Positions 32,736 through 44,189 of a stretch of 64,000 nucleotides of DNA are shown here, piece after piece. The notes under the pieces are model-generated. The model was given only the letters and a program-made list of their open reading frames with translations, was not told the origin of the DNA and did not search any database. The translations under genes and the position numbers were made by a program. Numbering within the stretch: the first letter of the stretch is position 1; each line of letters opens with the position of its first letter. Origin of the DNA: Bryoerythrophyllum caledonicum (lineage: Eukaryota; Streptophyta; Bryopsida; Pottiales; Pottiaceae); NCBI GenBank assembly GCA_963971425.1, contig OZ020525.1, positions 9,531,560 through 9,595,559 of the forward strand, written 5' to 3'.

Positions 32736-33375
32736 TAGTTGGTGGTAGACAGCCGCAAGTTATTTGCTCATAACTTTTTTTTAAATCAAAATTTGGCAAA
32801 AGTTTCGCATGTTTTCTGTCAAATTTTTTTGGTGTTTGTCGTGTTATACCTTGGCATCTTCATGTTCATATCAGTAGTATATTTTTTACATTTGCTACCC
32901 TTTTTTAAAAAATATATGATTTCTAATCTAGTTTACAAATCCTGCTACAAAATTATAATCATGTGCCCAAAGAGATTATAAATTTGTTATGAGTTATTAT
33001 AGGATTTTAGAGTAGTGCACTACAAATTGTACACACTACAATGTGTAAGAGTATACAAAAATATATATGCAATTTCCTAAGACAGTGTAAAGTACCTCAC
33101 TGTATTTTATAATGCAAAAACATACATAATCAAGCAATTCCACACTATTGCTGAGGAATTCTAAAATCAAACATATCATATGGACCACCCAATATATAAA
33201 TATATACCACCCACCGAACGATAGACACATCTCAAACTGCAGTATACTAACGTATTTGCCACCTAAACTGCGTGCATGCTCTACTATAGTATATAGCTCC
33301 AGGGCTCAGAGCTCATCTTCTCGCGGAACGACTCCCTCCACGTGTCCAATGGCGCTACCTACCATAGCGGACAGT
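32736..33375. other. Subterminal region of the giant element, no gene seen
   Basis: AT-rich, with 64-80 codon frames only. It lies between the left terminus and the 3' end of the minus-strand gene. Confidence 0.45.
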
Positions 33376-36033
33376 TCATGATCCCACATCTTCGATGCCA
33401 ATGGACGCACACTCAACATATCGGTAATTGCCAGGAACACCCTCCCGCGTATGCCTTATCCTATCATCATTGTAGAAAAAACCATCCTCTTGATTGAAGG
33501 ACATCTCTCGCTCTAACGAGAAGGCCCCCTGAAATGCAATGATGTCCTCGGATACGCTAGATCTTGGAACGGAAGGCAAACCTGGTCCGATATCACTCTG
33601 AGTACCTCCGAACGTCTCTTGTGTTTTCGATACAGGGTCTGTATGAGAAGGTATCGAAGGCTGTGGAATCCTCCTCTACACCGAAAAAAATTCCAATGAA
33701 TCCAATCCTTCTTCTTCCATCTCCAGCCTAGGACCATCAAATGTACGCCCCCCTCCTGCCCCTGCCGCCAAACCAACATCTACTACACGGGTATCTTGCA
33801 TCCTCTCTGTAGGTGTTGCAGACGTCTCCCCTGAAGTATTTCCCATCCCCTGCTGCGTTGATGGAATCCTCTCTCTTGGAAGAGACTGGTTCACTCCATC
33901 TTCATCGGCGTCTAAACCACTGCGAGATGAGAAATCGTCAATGGTACCTGAACGTGGCAATCTCTCATGTAAACCACCTCCATCCTCATTGTCGTCTTCA
34001 TTCTTCACTCCACCAACCGCCTCTTCGGTCTCAGGTACGATGTTGCAACCAGTACTTGTTCCACCAGTCCTGACCAACAGTTGTCCTTGGAAATTGTCGG
34101 ACAACTCATTGTACAGGAATGAAACTCTGTCTGTATAATCGTCAATGATGAAAACCTCAGATCCCCGGAAATCTCCTTCAAGGATCGTGGGAATGGCCGT
34201 AGATATGTTACACGCCACTAAACCCCAGCCACGGGGCAAGTAAGATCCCACTAGTCTTGCCAGCTCTGATGAAGATCTCTCAAGTGAATCAACTTCAGAG
34301 GGTTGGCGTGCCTCACTCCAATGATCCAAGAAAACAAGAGGAAGTGGAACGTCTCCAGAAACATAATTCGGGCCAGGAGATGTTCCCACAGGGTACTGCA
34401 TACAAATCACAACATCGCCAATCGGTTGTACTACTTGCTCCAGACGCCCATTCTCTTTAAAATCGAGAGCATAGGGAATAACCGAGTTCGGATCAAACGC
34501 CCAACATTCACGTCGCATAGTACATCCCTCTGGAAGCTTCACCTTCATGAAAAACTCTTCGTTGGCATACACGGCCGCTGGTAACAAGAAGATGATGTTC
34601 CATCGTTCAATGTTTGCCATCCATAATGACAGCTGTGCAAAAGCCGCGGATAACTTGGCGTCTCCCCAATGACCCTTTCCATGCCTTCCACCGCCACGTC
34701 GACAATCAATCACCCACAAACATGGTTTCCCCAACTCTATGTAGTCGGTGCAGAATAACCCTCTTCTACACCGAATCGGAAGAAGATTCTCTGTGTCGCT
34801 CTGGCCTGGCCTCTTGACTTCCATCTGCCATTCCCAATTAGCAGTAGCATGTCCTCCCACATCCACGGACAGTCCAATGTATCCACGCCCCCCTGCTGCA
34901 ATGTCACCATAATGAAACCTGATGGAAGGAGGGATGAGGTAGCCTATGTCTTCCAGCTCAGACACCTTCCCCCGCACAGGAGCAGTCCAAGCTTTTTTCG
35001 TGGTAGCATTCAAAAGCTTCCCAAAGGTATCAAGTTGTGCGTTACTCCTCGGAAAATACTTCCCTACACGGATACGGAAGAACTCCTCCATGGAATCAGG
35101 TGTACTTTCCTTGTTCTCCACCATCAACCAACGGATGGAATTGATGACAGCTTCTCGTCTCTGATATCGGTCACAAACACCGGCAATCGTACGAGGATGT
35201 GGATTCTTGTCTTTTACACCGTCGAAGTAGTATGCTTGACGAGGTCTTACTCCATCCTCCGTCACCGGCTTCGCTGCAGTAGACTTTGCCAACCGAAGAT
35301 AATATGGAATCGGAATCCTACCTAACGGCCTCAACCAATTCTGGGTCATCTCCTTTCTTGTTGGTCGTACGTCCACATTTGGATCCAGCTCTTTCTTCCT
35401 CGCCATGTCCTTCCACTTGTCCTCCTCCTCCTTGCTGTAAAAGATAATGCCGTTTTCGTAGTCCTTGCAGACTTGAATGATAGCTTCGAAGCAGTCATTG
35501 CTCGGATTCCATGCATGATTGGTCAGATCCTCCATGTTTTTGGCCAACCTCTTCACCGTGACAACTCCATCCCCTTTGGGCAACTTATGCACTGCACTTG
35601 CCGCACTCACCAAAGCAACAGCCCTGCGTGCATCGTCCGCACGTAGTGTGCTGTCAGGCCTCCCGTATAGATCCCAAATCTGATGGAGCTTCCTCAAATC
35701 CTCCTCCTTGATAGAATACGACTGTCTCTGGAACTCCGCCACGTTGATCCGCGCAGACTTCTCAATGTAAAAGCGACGATCATCATACACTACAAAAGAC
35801 GCCTCCCGCCGCTCGAACGTGTCCAGGTACTCATTTAAAGGCATAGTACCATCTCTCCACTGCTGTTGTGCAAACTTACAAGCTGCTACTATATATTGCC
35901 CATCCACGGGTTCCCAAATGATATGATCGTGAAGCCAAAAATACTGGGATCCAATAGCACCGATCTCTCCGACAGCGGGGTCCGGTCGGACGACTCGACG
36001 CATTTCGACGGCTGAGATCTCGCCGCGTCGCAC
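33376..36033 (-). pseudogene. Large protein of unknown family carried by the giant element (one in-frame TAG)
   Basis: An uninterrupted minus-strand frame of 785 codons runs to a TAG at 33676-33678, then stays open in the same frame for about 98 more codons to 33376. The most upstream codon is GTG; the first ATG is at 36003 (MRRVVRPDPAVGEIGAIGSQ). An N-terminal half rich in charged helices is followed by a block with WVIDCRRGGGRHGKGHWGD, IIFLLPAAVY, LVFLDHWSEARQ and SYLPRGWGLVACNIS. The beta-strand spacing vaguely recalls a Rossmann-type methyltransferase, but no catalytic motif is certain. The last ~150 residues are acidic, Ser/Gly-rich and probably disordered. I do not recognise the family. 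The frame's length argues for recent function; the single stop could be a mutation, read-through or a short unseen intron. Confidence 0.6.
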
Positions 36034-36039
36034 TTCGTC

Positions 36040-36190
36040 GAATCTGACGGTCCAGAAAACTTACTACGGCCTTCGGTAAATGCATTTTACCCCCCCCGGA
36101 CGCTGCGTCCGATGTGACGTCAAGACGTCCTCGTCCTAGGACGCCCTAGGACGCTCTCAGACCCCCAAGGACGTCGGATTGGTAACCCTG
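36040..36190 (-). promoter_or_regulatory. GC-rich palindrome cluster upstream of the large ORF (TGACGTCA, GGACGC repeats)
   Basis: A perfect TGACGTCA (36115-36122), GGACGCTGCGTCC, GACGTC and two CCTAGGACG words are packed in about 90 bases between the ORF and the gypsy LTR. TGACGTCA is a classic bZIP site, so this could be a promoter; it could equally be an exon or simple GC-rich debris. Confidence 0.35.
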
Positions 36191-37643
36191 GCCACAACAC
36201 ACTTGCTCCATCTTCTCTTCTCTTAAAGCCTCAAGTCTTCAATTCTTCCATCCTTCAACTCCAAAGTCTTCAAGTGTTCAAAAACACTAAGAAACTCAAA
36301 AGAAGTGTTCAAAAACACAACAGAAAAGTTTCACCAAGGCTGTAACCTTCAAACAAGTGACACCGATGACTCAAAACTTCAAATACTAAGTGTAATAGCT
36401 CTCTGGAAAGCTAATTCAGACAACTAACACTCCTCCAAATTTCAAGTCAATCTAAACTACTGTCCGAAAGATATACGAGTTCAAAGTTCTGCCCCTCCAG
36501 ATATTCAATCGCTCATAACTTCTTCTTCAAAACTCCAAATCTCAATTGTATTAACTTTTTGAAGAGCTATGACCATGGTTTACGCACCTTCCAATTCTCA
36601 AACAATTCCAAACTACTGTCCAAAAGTTATGGACAATCAAAGTTCTGCCTACCCCTATTCATTGAAATCTCTATAACTTCTTGCTCACAACTCCAAATCT
36701 CAATTGTGATATCTTTCTAGAAAGCTAAGATAGAGACGCATACACCCTCCAAATCTCAAATCAAATTGAGAACTACAGAAAAAGTTGTGGCTCCTCGAAA
36801 CCTCTGCCCCTCAATGGATGGGCTCGGGTTTTCACAGAATGAAAACCTCAATAACTTTTTCAGTACAACTCCGAATTCAAAATTTAAAACGAGTATGGAA
36901 AGCTCTTGAAACAAGGAACAAGATCACAAATTTTCAATTCCATATCATTCAACCTCAACGAGTTACACACAGTCAAAGTTCTGCTCCAAACCCTTGCTCT
37001 CTCACCCGCACTCACACACACACTCACTAAGGAATCTCTTTTCCAACTTTTCCACCTCAAGTGGACGTGGGCACTCCAGCCCATGTCACCCTACCCAAAG
37101 TACCCCACAAGCTACTTCATTACTTTTTTATCCTTTCCACTTTCAACCACATAAAATCCCCTAGTCTTTTATTTATTGGAAGACTAAAAACTTAGACCTT
37201 CCAACCAACAAGATAAGTAAAATAAAAAAATAACAAAATAAAAATAAAAATAAAACTTATCGTAAGATAGCTGATGGTACGGACGTATAAAGGTGTTGAT
37301 TCGCACAACCTGATCGCCAAGTCGTGGACTTGGTTGGCTGGAAATGTCGTGGTCAGTGGCTGCCGCCGGTCCGGGTTCGAACCCAATCGAGCCCGTCGAG
37401 TGGTTCGGCGGCCCACGGCTTGGCTCGCTAGTCAGGCAGGAAAAATACCAGTCAACCCGCTACCTACCCCCTTGAGCAGTGACAAGAACGGTGCAGCACC
37501 TATATGCTAACACCTGCCCAAATCCTCAAACCGTGGTTCTTACCACGACCAACCCCTTTTACCCCAACTCCTTATCTATTAAAATCCACACATATAAAGA
37601 CTAATACTTGTATGTACATGATGGAAGAATTTCCATCAGGACA
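36191..37643 (-). repeat. 3' LTR of the gypsy element (element on minus strand)
   Basis: 1453 bp. Read on the minus strand it starts TGTCCTGATGG. The inner end does not finish in the canonical CA: both LTRs end ...GTGTTGTGGC. Small open frames inside the LTR are non-coding. Confidence 0.9.
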
Positions 37644-37655
37644 TTCACCCTCTCT
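37644..37655 (-). other. Polypurine tract of the gypsy element
   Basis: On the minus strand AGAGAGGGTGAA directly precedes the 3' LTR start TGTCCTG. It primes plus-strand synthesis in LTR elements. Confidence 0.75.
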
Positions 37656-37686
37656 AAACCTGCACATCCTCTAGTATGTGCCAAGC

Positions 37687-38559
37687 TTAGTCATCCTCAC
37701 TATCTTGGTTGTCCTGAACTGCATCTTTTAAATCTTCATCTTCATCTTCAGCTTGGTTATTGTCCTCAAAATGTCGTGGATCGAGAATGTCCTCTAAGTC
37801 TTCAAGATGAAACCTGTCACTCCTTCGAAAGACTTTGATGCGTTTTCCAACCACTGGTATACGAAGAGAAACTCCATCTAACTCTCGAAGTGAATAAGTG
37901 TCATTGAGGTGCACTTTAATCACTACAGAGGGTCCAATCCATCTTTTTGCAAATTTCCGTACCGTGTTGTGTTGATGTTCCAATGTACTATCAAATACAA
38001 GGACCCAATCACCCTCTCTGATCTTCTTTCCCCTCAATCGATGTGTTTTGTCAAAGCGTTATTTGTTGTCCAATCTAGCAGCTTTCATCTTCTCCAAGGC
38101 TATCTCAAGGTCCTCAGGCAATCTTGCCAACTGCTGAATACGAAGCTCCAGCAGTCTTTCCCTACTGATGCCATCTTCCCATGAAAGAAACACCCATGTC
38201 GGCACATCTTCCTCCGCCGGCATGATTGGTTTTTGACCATACATAAGCTCCACGGGCATATAACCGGTAACAGTATTGTGCGTAGTTCTGTCAGCCCAAA
38301 GAGCAAATGGTAGCAGTTTTGGCCACAAGCTAGGCTTTCCTCTGCAAGCCTTGACTAAAGCATGAATGATTAGAGGATGTCCCCTCTCAATCTTGCCATT
38401 AGCCTCAGGGTTGTAAGCTGTTGTCAGCTTCAATTGCACACCATATCGCTTGAAGAATTCTTTGGCTTCAGTGGCGTTCAATTCTCCTCTGTCAGCTCTC
38501 ATCCGGCCAATGCTCCCATACCGACTAAAAATGTCTTCAAGTATAAACCCGGCATACAT
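37687..38559 (-). pseudogene. Gypsy integrase C-terminal half with GPY/F-type tail
   Basis: It continues the integrase core in another frame. RADRGELN holds the second catalytic Asp, and NPEANGKIERG the Glu, with 34 residues between them. After an in-frame TAA (38061-38059) the frame resumes with KKIREGDWVLVFDS and FAKRWIGPSVV, the GPY/F module that binds DNA or chromatin, and ends in an acidic tail. The first Asp is at the end of the preceding ORF (WMIDLVAMP), so a frameshift near 38540-38560 splits the catalytic triad. Confidence 0.85.
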
Positions 38560-40978
38560 TTTCTGTTGTCTTGGTCCTCAAAGCTCTTCCTTCAACAAAG
38601 TTTGAGAGCTCTTCTTGGGCCAAAACAAGGTACTTCATCCCCCACATTGCATTTGGCATGGCAACCAAATCGATCATCCATTGAAAATAGATTGCAATAG
38701 GATAAGTGGGATGCAGTTCATCTCTGTGCCGTACCTTCGATTGTAACTGGCACACCACACAAGAGGCTACAAACTCCTCAACATCTTTGTATAGCCCCTT
38801 CCACCAATACCGCTCCTTGACCTTCGTGTAGGTGGCCCAAATGCCTCTGTGACCGGCCCAAAGTGTATCATGAAACTCTTGTAAAATTTGGGTCTTGGTT
38901 AAAGAGTCTCCCACCACTCTTAATGGCACTTCACTAGCTCTTTTTGCCCTCTTCCATAGAAATCCATCTTTCAACAGATATCCATAAGACTGATGTCTTA
39001 TGTCTTTGAATGCCTTATCCGTCCAACTTCCTTGCCGCTCCATTGTGTTCAAGTAAAGCCCAATATCTCTCAGTTTTCCTTCGTACAGTTCATCCTTGAA
39101 AGGTAATGCTCTATTGGACGAACTTTCACCATCTATGTTCATCACATAGGCTCCGTGTAACAATTCTTCACCATGTTCGTGAGCCATCATCTCATCTTCT
39201 TTGAAATACCTTGCTCTAGACAACATATCGGCAACTGAATTCTTTTTGCCTTCAATGTGAACTAGAACAGGATTCAAAGACTTGATGTAGGCTATCCAAC
39301 GTAACATTGCAATGTCTGGTGAAGAACAATTTGTTATCATCCCCAGCAAAGGCAAGCAGTCAGTTTCTAAAACTACTTCCGCACCAATCAAGTAGTTTCT
39401 ATCCGCTTTTAGAGCTGTAAGGGCGCCCCAGAGTTCTCTTTTAACTTGTGGATAGGCCCTATGTCGCTCTGTCAAGATCCTTGCTCCAAATCGGATATCA
39501 AATCTCTTCCCTTCTTCATCATCTTGTCCAACAGCCCATCCAATTGCAATTGGACTCGTATCAATAGTTACAATCACCGGTCTTCCACAAGTATAACTCA
39601 CTTGTTTAAGAACTGATGGTGACTCCAAGATTCTCTTCAGCTCTATCATAGCTTGATCTTGCTCACATTGCCAAACGAATTTGTTCCTCTTGCGCAATAG
39701 CTTGTAAAGAGGTTCTGATATATGAACAAAATGAGGGATCCAAATTTGGTAGAAGACACAGGCTCCTAAAAACCTCCTTACTTCAGTGACATTGCTACAG
39801 GCCTTCATTCTTCCAATAGCATCCACCTTCTCAGGGTTAGGTTTTCTTCCATAAGAACCACACAAGTGTCCAACCACCAAAATCTCATCAACCCCAAACT
39901 TGGACTTCTCAATGGAGAGAGTCAAATTGACCTCCTCCAATTCGCTCAAGATTTTGGCCACATCTTCAATATGATTACTCACAAAGGCTCTGCAACCATC
40001 ATCTTGGATGGTCAAGTCTTTATCTTTCTCCTCGCACCCCTTCATGGGAATGTCATCCACAAAAGCTATGGTTTTCTGAGGCACAAAGTCTCTTAGGATT
40101 TGATTCATGGCGCTCTGCATATGTGCCACCGAGTTGGTAGCACCTTGAGGCAATGTACACATGCGTACTAATCCAAGTGGAGTTTTCATGGTTGTTAAAT
40201 CTCTGCTCTCAGCAGCTAATTGAAATTGATCATAACCAGAGTATAGATCTCCAATGGAATAAATTGCATGCCCCGCAAATGCTTCAGCTACTTCATCAAC
40301 AATAGGCCCTGAGCCTTTGTTTCTGATTGTCACTCCGTTTGCTGGCTGCATATCTTGAATGAACCTCAATGCTCCCGATTTCTTTGGTACTGTAAACCAT
40401 CGGTTGGAATATGGAGCCATCGAAGGCTCAAGTATGCCCATGCGTGTCTTTTCCTTAAGCAGCTCCACAAGCTTTGGAAGCAGAGCTCGAGGAACTGGAA
40501 TTGGCTTCAAATCCCATGGTATATGTGGTACTGTAAAAATAACCATTGGTGCCACAACACTTGGTTGAACGCACCCAATCTCATCTGGCGAAGAAGCAAA
40601 GGCTTTTCCATGCATAGAAAGCATGTCCTGAAATTTCTTCTTCTCCGGCTCAGTCAAGAAATCATCTCCTCCAATCTTCAAGTTTGTCAAAGTCTCTTTG
40701 GTGAACTTGTGTCCAATCCTTCTTGTTTCTCTCAAACTTGGCTCTTTCTCGGCTTGTTTGATATGATCATCAGTATCAGATGGTAGCTATGTAGCCACTG
40801 GCTTCACTTTCTTGGCCACAGTTTTATATTTTGTATAAACTGCAGCCTCCGGCCTTTGTCCATCAATTTTGAAGTCACACAACCTTGTCATTGCTGTTGA
40901 AATCTCATGATACATTGAACTTGTATGGACATTGACAATGCAATGAGTCTTCTCTTCATCCTTATCTGCCTCTAGATC
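38537..40978 (-). pseudogene. Gypsy polyprotein: reverse transcriptase, RNase H and integrase N-terminus
   Basis: The 732-codon open part starts at 40735, but the same frame extends upstream through a TAG (40789-40787) to a TAA at 40981-40979. Numbering from 40735: RT has Asp163 in SIGDLYSGYDQ, LPQG at 195-198 and the catalytic FVDD at 225-228. RNase H has Asp392, Glu434, Asp459 and Asp503 (NSVADMLSR). The integrase zinc finger is His622, His629, Cys659 and Cys662. The core begins with Asp689 before the frame is lost. RT and RH catalytic residues are all present. Confidence 0.9.
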
Positions 40979-41242
40979 TTACAAAGTCTGCAAGATATCA
41001 TCTAGCATTCCATTTTCTTCGTAAATACCAGAAATGCTTTCATCTCCCTCTACAACCTTCATCTTTTTAAGATTTTTCTCCATCTTTTTCACAAGCTTTC
41101 TACATACAGGGTCCAAGTCTTTGACACCCGTAAATCTTTCAAAGCCACACTTTGTCACACTTAAAAATCCACACTTAACACTAGTATGTACATTGGGGAA
41201 TCTACCAGTCTTAGTTCCCTTAGCACCCGTGGATCCCCACAT
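40979..41242 (-). pseudogene. Gag-pol linker segment, in pol frame
   Basis: 87 codons in the same frame as the reverse transcriptase ORF and in a different frame from gag. Lysine-rich and helical, with no catalytic motif. It ends in a TAA that separates it from the RT frame. It is probably the spacer between protease and RT. Confidence 0.55.
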
Positions 41243-41256
41243 CCCACGTGTGCCCT

Positions 41257-43716
41257 CTAGAAATCCGAGAAGTTCGTAGAAGTTGATAGAGGGATCTCTC
41301 TGAGTTGAAGTCGATGCCTCTCATTATCAGGCCTCACCGTTAAGAACTGCACTGACCTCTTTCCATCAACACTTCGGATACGGGCATAATGAGACCCGTC
41401 ATCCAACACTTTGGTCTCCATTCGTGAAGCGGTGATAAATGGTTGGCCCAAAATTATCGGATAGGCGCTAACATTTTGAACAAAGAAATTTTGTTCAACC
41501 TCTACATCTCCAATCTTCGTGAGTACTACAGGGCAAGCACCATGCAACCGAGTCCGTCCACTATTAGCTGCTCTCATGACCCAGCCATGGTCCGTGTCGA
41601 TTGGCCATTTGCCCTTCTCATAGACATTTCGAGATATTATGTTAATCTCTGAACCATGATCAACAAGGGCTAAAACATGGTCATCGATCCCTCCGAGTTT
41701 TATCTTTGTTTCAGTGGTGGCCCTAGCCCAAAATGGTAGATCGAACTCAATCTTCTTTTCATTTTCTTTCATGTTGGGAAGATCATAAGAGAATTGAAAG
41801 GTTCGCGCTTCCTCTTGTGAAACTTTTTCTTCTTGACCTATTGGCTCACCCATCATAGCAAATACCTCGCCAATCTCTGTCTCTTCATCTTCGGTCATGT
41901 GAGTATCTAAAGCTCTGACCATCACAGCCTCAGCTGTCATCTGCCTCTTCCTCTTGATAATGTCAATGATTAACTCATGGAAATCTTTCTTGGCTATGCC
42001 AAATGCTTCTCTCAATGTAAATTCGATCTTGGCATCTAAGATCCTTTCCTCCAATACCCCTTTCAGGTCAATAGAGGTCTCAATGTCTGACTGGAGCTTG
42101 TAAGCAGGCATTTTTCCCTTGACCTCGGTAGAGTCTCCTTTCTCTTCTCCTCTTTTGCTATCACTGGATTGTTTGCTTGGTCCATCCTTCTCTTTCTCTT
42201 TATTCCTCTCCCACCATTCCTTTGGTAACGGTGCATCACTAGGACGCACAGTATTAGGGTCCGTCGGCTTTGAACGTGTAGGAACCCTCTTTCTCATCTC
42301 CTTTGCAGGCTCATTCTGCACTGGAGATCTTCTCTTTGCTTCTGGCTCAACACCATCATCAACATCAAATCTTACACGTTTTTCTTCAACAGAGGCCTCG
42401 CGGAGCTCATCATTGTCCTTTTCTTCATACATAAATGCCCTGATGCTATTTGCATCAACTGGATCTTCCCATCCAGTTGCATTTCTGATGGCTTGAGTTC
42501 TTCTCTTCATTAATATTTGAGTTTGAACTGATAAAACTTTATCTGAATGGTGCTCGACTTGAATGTGGTAAGTATCAGCTTCATGCACTTGTATGTAGCT
42601 GGATCTTGCCATCTTCTCTTCCATGAGCTTCCTCATTCCTCCTCTTCCAAAATTGGTCCTCAATGGAGAATTTGTTGAGGCATCGTGAATCTTCCCATCT
42701 TTATAGTAGACATGAACATTCTTCAGTGCCTCTTCATACGATTCACAGCCTCTGAGATTGTGCTCAGTCTCCTCATCACACCAAACACACTTCCTTGAAT
42801 ATTTTCTCGCACCTTCGGATGGTTGGGAAGAAGAAGCTCCCCTAGCCTTCTTCAACTCAGTAAATTCCACCCTTAGCTCTCGAAAACCCTTAATAAGTTC
42901 TTCGAGAGCATTTCCTTCGGTGGTCTTGGTGGTCTTCGAGGTAGACCCCGGGTTTATCGATGGTGCTGGAGCAAAAGACACCTTCAAAGACTTTGGTTTT
43001 TGAATAGGCTCAGCATCAAATCTCCCTTCGACTCCTCTTGACCTCACGCGTTGTTGTTTGGCCAAAAGAATCACGGTCTCTTCTACCCTCCTCCAGTCAT
43101 TGGTAAAGCCACCTTCTGTGGTCCGGTCTCCTAGGAGTAGAAGAAGTCTGTCCTCCAATGCAACATCTATTGCTTGGAGAAAAAGCTCTGCCTTCCTGGA
43201 CTCAGGAAGGCGCCTCTCTGCCAAAGGTAATTGGATAAACTTCTTCTCGAAGTCTCTCAACAGCTCGTTGGGACCCATAGAGTTCCCTGGCCGTTGCTCC
43301 ACCCACTCAAGAAAAGATCTCTTTGTCATTCTCTCCAAATCTTCATCGAAATACTCATCCCGCAGTCGTTCAGCAAACTCCGCCCACGAGGTGACCAACT
43401 CGCGAATCTCTTGCACCCGGTCACGAATCTCAGGTACAACCGCCATGTCAAAAGTCCGCATCATTTGATTGTCTTCAACTTGATGCACCTCCATCTCGCA
43501 AACATAGGTTCGCAAGAACTTGGAGATATTCTTGCCGTTGAACCTTCCAATCTTGGAAACAACAGCCTTCAGAGCCTTCGTGGCACCTTGACCACCTTGG
43601 TTCGCTCTATGTTGTTCCATAAACATGGCCAATGCCCCTACAATATCCTCCATGCGAAATTGAACTCGACCGGTGCGTCTCCCACCGCCACCAGCAGCTC
43701 CTTCAAAGTCTCCCAT
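41257..43716 (-). CDS. Gypsy Gag-protease polyprotein
   Basis: This intact 819-residue frame starts at an ATG about 470 bases inside the 5' LTR. The capsid-like helical region (about residues 40-235) includes SKFLRTYVCEMEV and WAEFAERLRDEYF. A zinc-knuckle-like CX2CX5HX4C lies at Cys310, Cys313, His319 and Cys324. An acidic/basic linker follows. The aspartic protease comes near the C-terminus: ALVDHGSEINIIS with the catalytic Asp686, and ILGQPF near 755-760. The usual D-S/T-G is D-H-G here. Gag packages the RNA, and the protease would cleave the polyproteins in virus-like particles. It is the only undamaged ORF of the element. Confidence 0.9.
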   Translation of the reverse strand: MGDFEGAAGGGGRRTGRVQFRMEDIVGALAMFMEQHRANQGGQGATKALKAVVSKIGRFNGKNISKFLRTYVCEMEVHQVEDNQMMRTFDMAVVPEIRDRVQEIRELVTSWAEFAERLRDEYFDEDLERMTKRSFLEWVEQRPGNSMGPNELLRDFEKKFIQLPLAERRLPESRKAELFLQAIDVALEDRLLLLLGDRTTEGGFTNDWRRVEETVILLAKQQRVRSRGVEGRFDAEPIQKPKSLKVSFAPAPSINPGSTSKTTKTTEGNALEELIKGFRELRVEFTELKKARGASSSQPSEGARKYSRKCVWCDEETEHNLRGCESYEEALKNVHVYYKDGKIHDASTNSPLRTNFGRGGMRKLMEEKMARSSYIQVHEADTYHIQVEHHSDKVLSVQTQILMKRRTQAIRNATGWEDPVDANSIRAFMYEEKDNDELREASVEEKRVRFDVDDGVEPEAKRRSPVQNEPAKEMRKRVPTRSKPTDPNTVRPSDAPLPKEWWERNKEKEKDGPSKQSSDSKRGEEKGDSTEVKGKMPAYKLQSDIETSIDLKGVLEERILDAKIEFTLREAFGIAKKDFHELIIDIIKRKRQMTAEAVMVRALDTHMTEDEETEIGEVFAMMGEPIGQEEKVSQEEARTFQFSYDLPNMKENEKKIEFDLPFWARATTETKIKLGGIDDHVLALVDHGSEINIISRNVYEKGKWPIDTDHGWVMRAANSGRTRLHGACPVVLTKIGDVEVEQNFFVQNVSAYPIILGQPFITASRMETKVLDDGSHYARIRSVDGKRSVQFLTVRPDNERHRLQLREIPLSTSTNFSDF

Positions 43717-44172
43717 AGCAAAATCACACCAGTCGCCTCAAAGCTCTCTCAGTGGAAGCACCAAATGTCGTGTAGAGAGGGGAGCGCCTTGAGAATTTGT
43801 AGGGAATCTAGCTGCGACTGGAGATTGTTTACTCGGGAATCCAATCGTATCTTCAAATCTTCAGGTCTTCAGTCTTCAAACTCCTCCCCGTTGGCCTATC
43901 ATGTGGTGGCTCTAAAGGGTTAAGGGTGAAGGTGGGTGATAAGAAACCACGGCCTCGGACGGGTAAAACGGGACGGCCAGACCACAAGCTGAAACCGTCC
44001 GAAAAATTGGCTCCTAAAATTCAAACCCACGGTGACCAGCAAACGTGCCTCACCGGTGGGAACGACATAAACACGACCGTGTGGGCAATTAACCCCACTT
44101 CGCCGCAACAGAGTTTACAAGTACAGAATTGAAATACAACTAGCCTCCAAAGCTGGCTTAGAATCACAAAAA
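43717..44172 (-). other. 5' leader of the gypsy element
   Basis: Between the primer-binding site and the gag ATG, about 450 bases with no long frame in the element's sense. It probably carries packaging signals. Confidence 0.5.
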
Positions 44173-44189
44173 AAGAAATCGGACCACAA
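44173..44189 (-). other. Primer-binding site of the gypsy element
   Basis: Read on the minus strand, the 5' LTR is followed after three bases by TGGTCCGATTTC, which would pair with a tRNA 3' end GAAATCGGACCA. It is not the common initiator-Met site (TGGTATCAGAGC). I cannot name the tRNA. Confidence 0.6.

Noticed and set aside
36785-37154. Small frames inside the gypsy LTR, repeated identically at 44785-45154
   Set aside because: They are within LTRs, have no element-related function and overlap on both strands.
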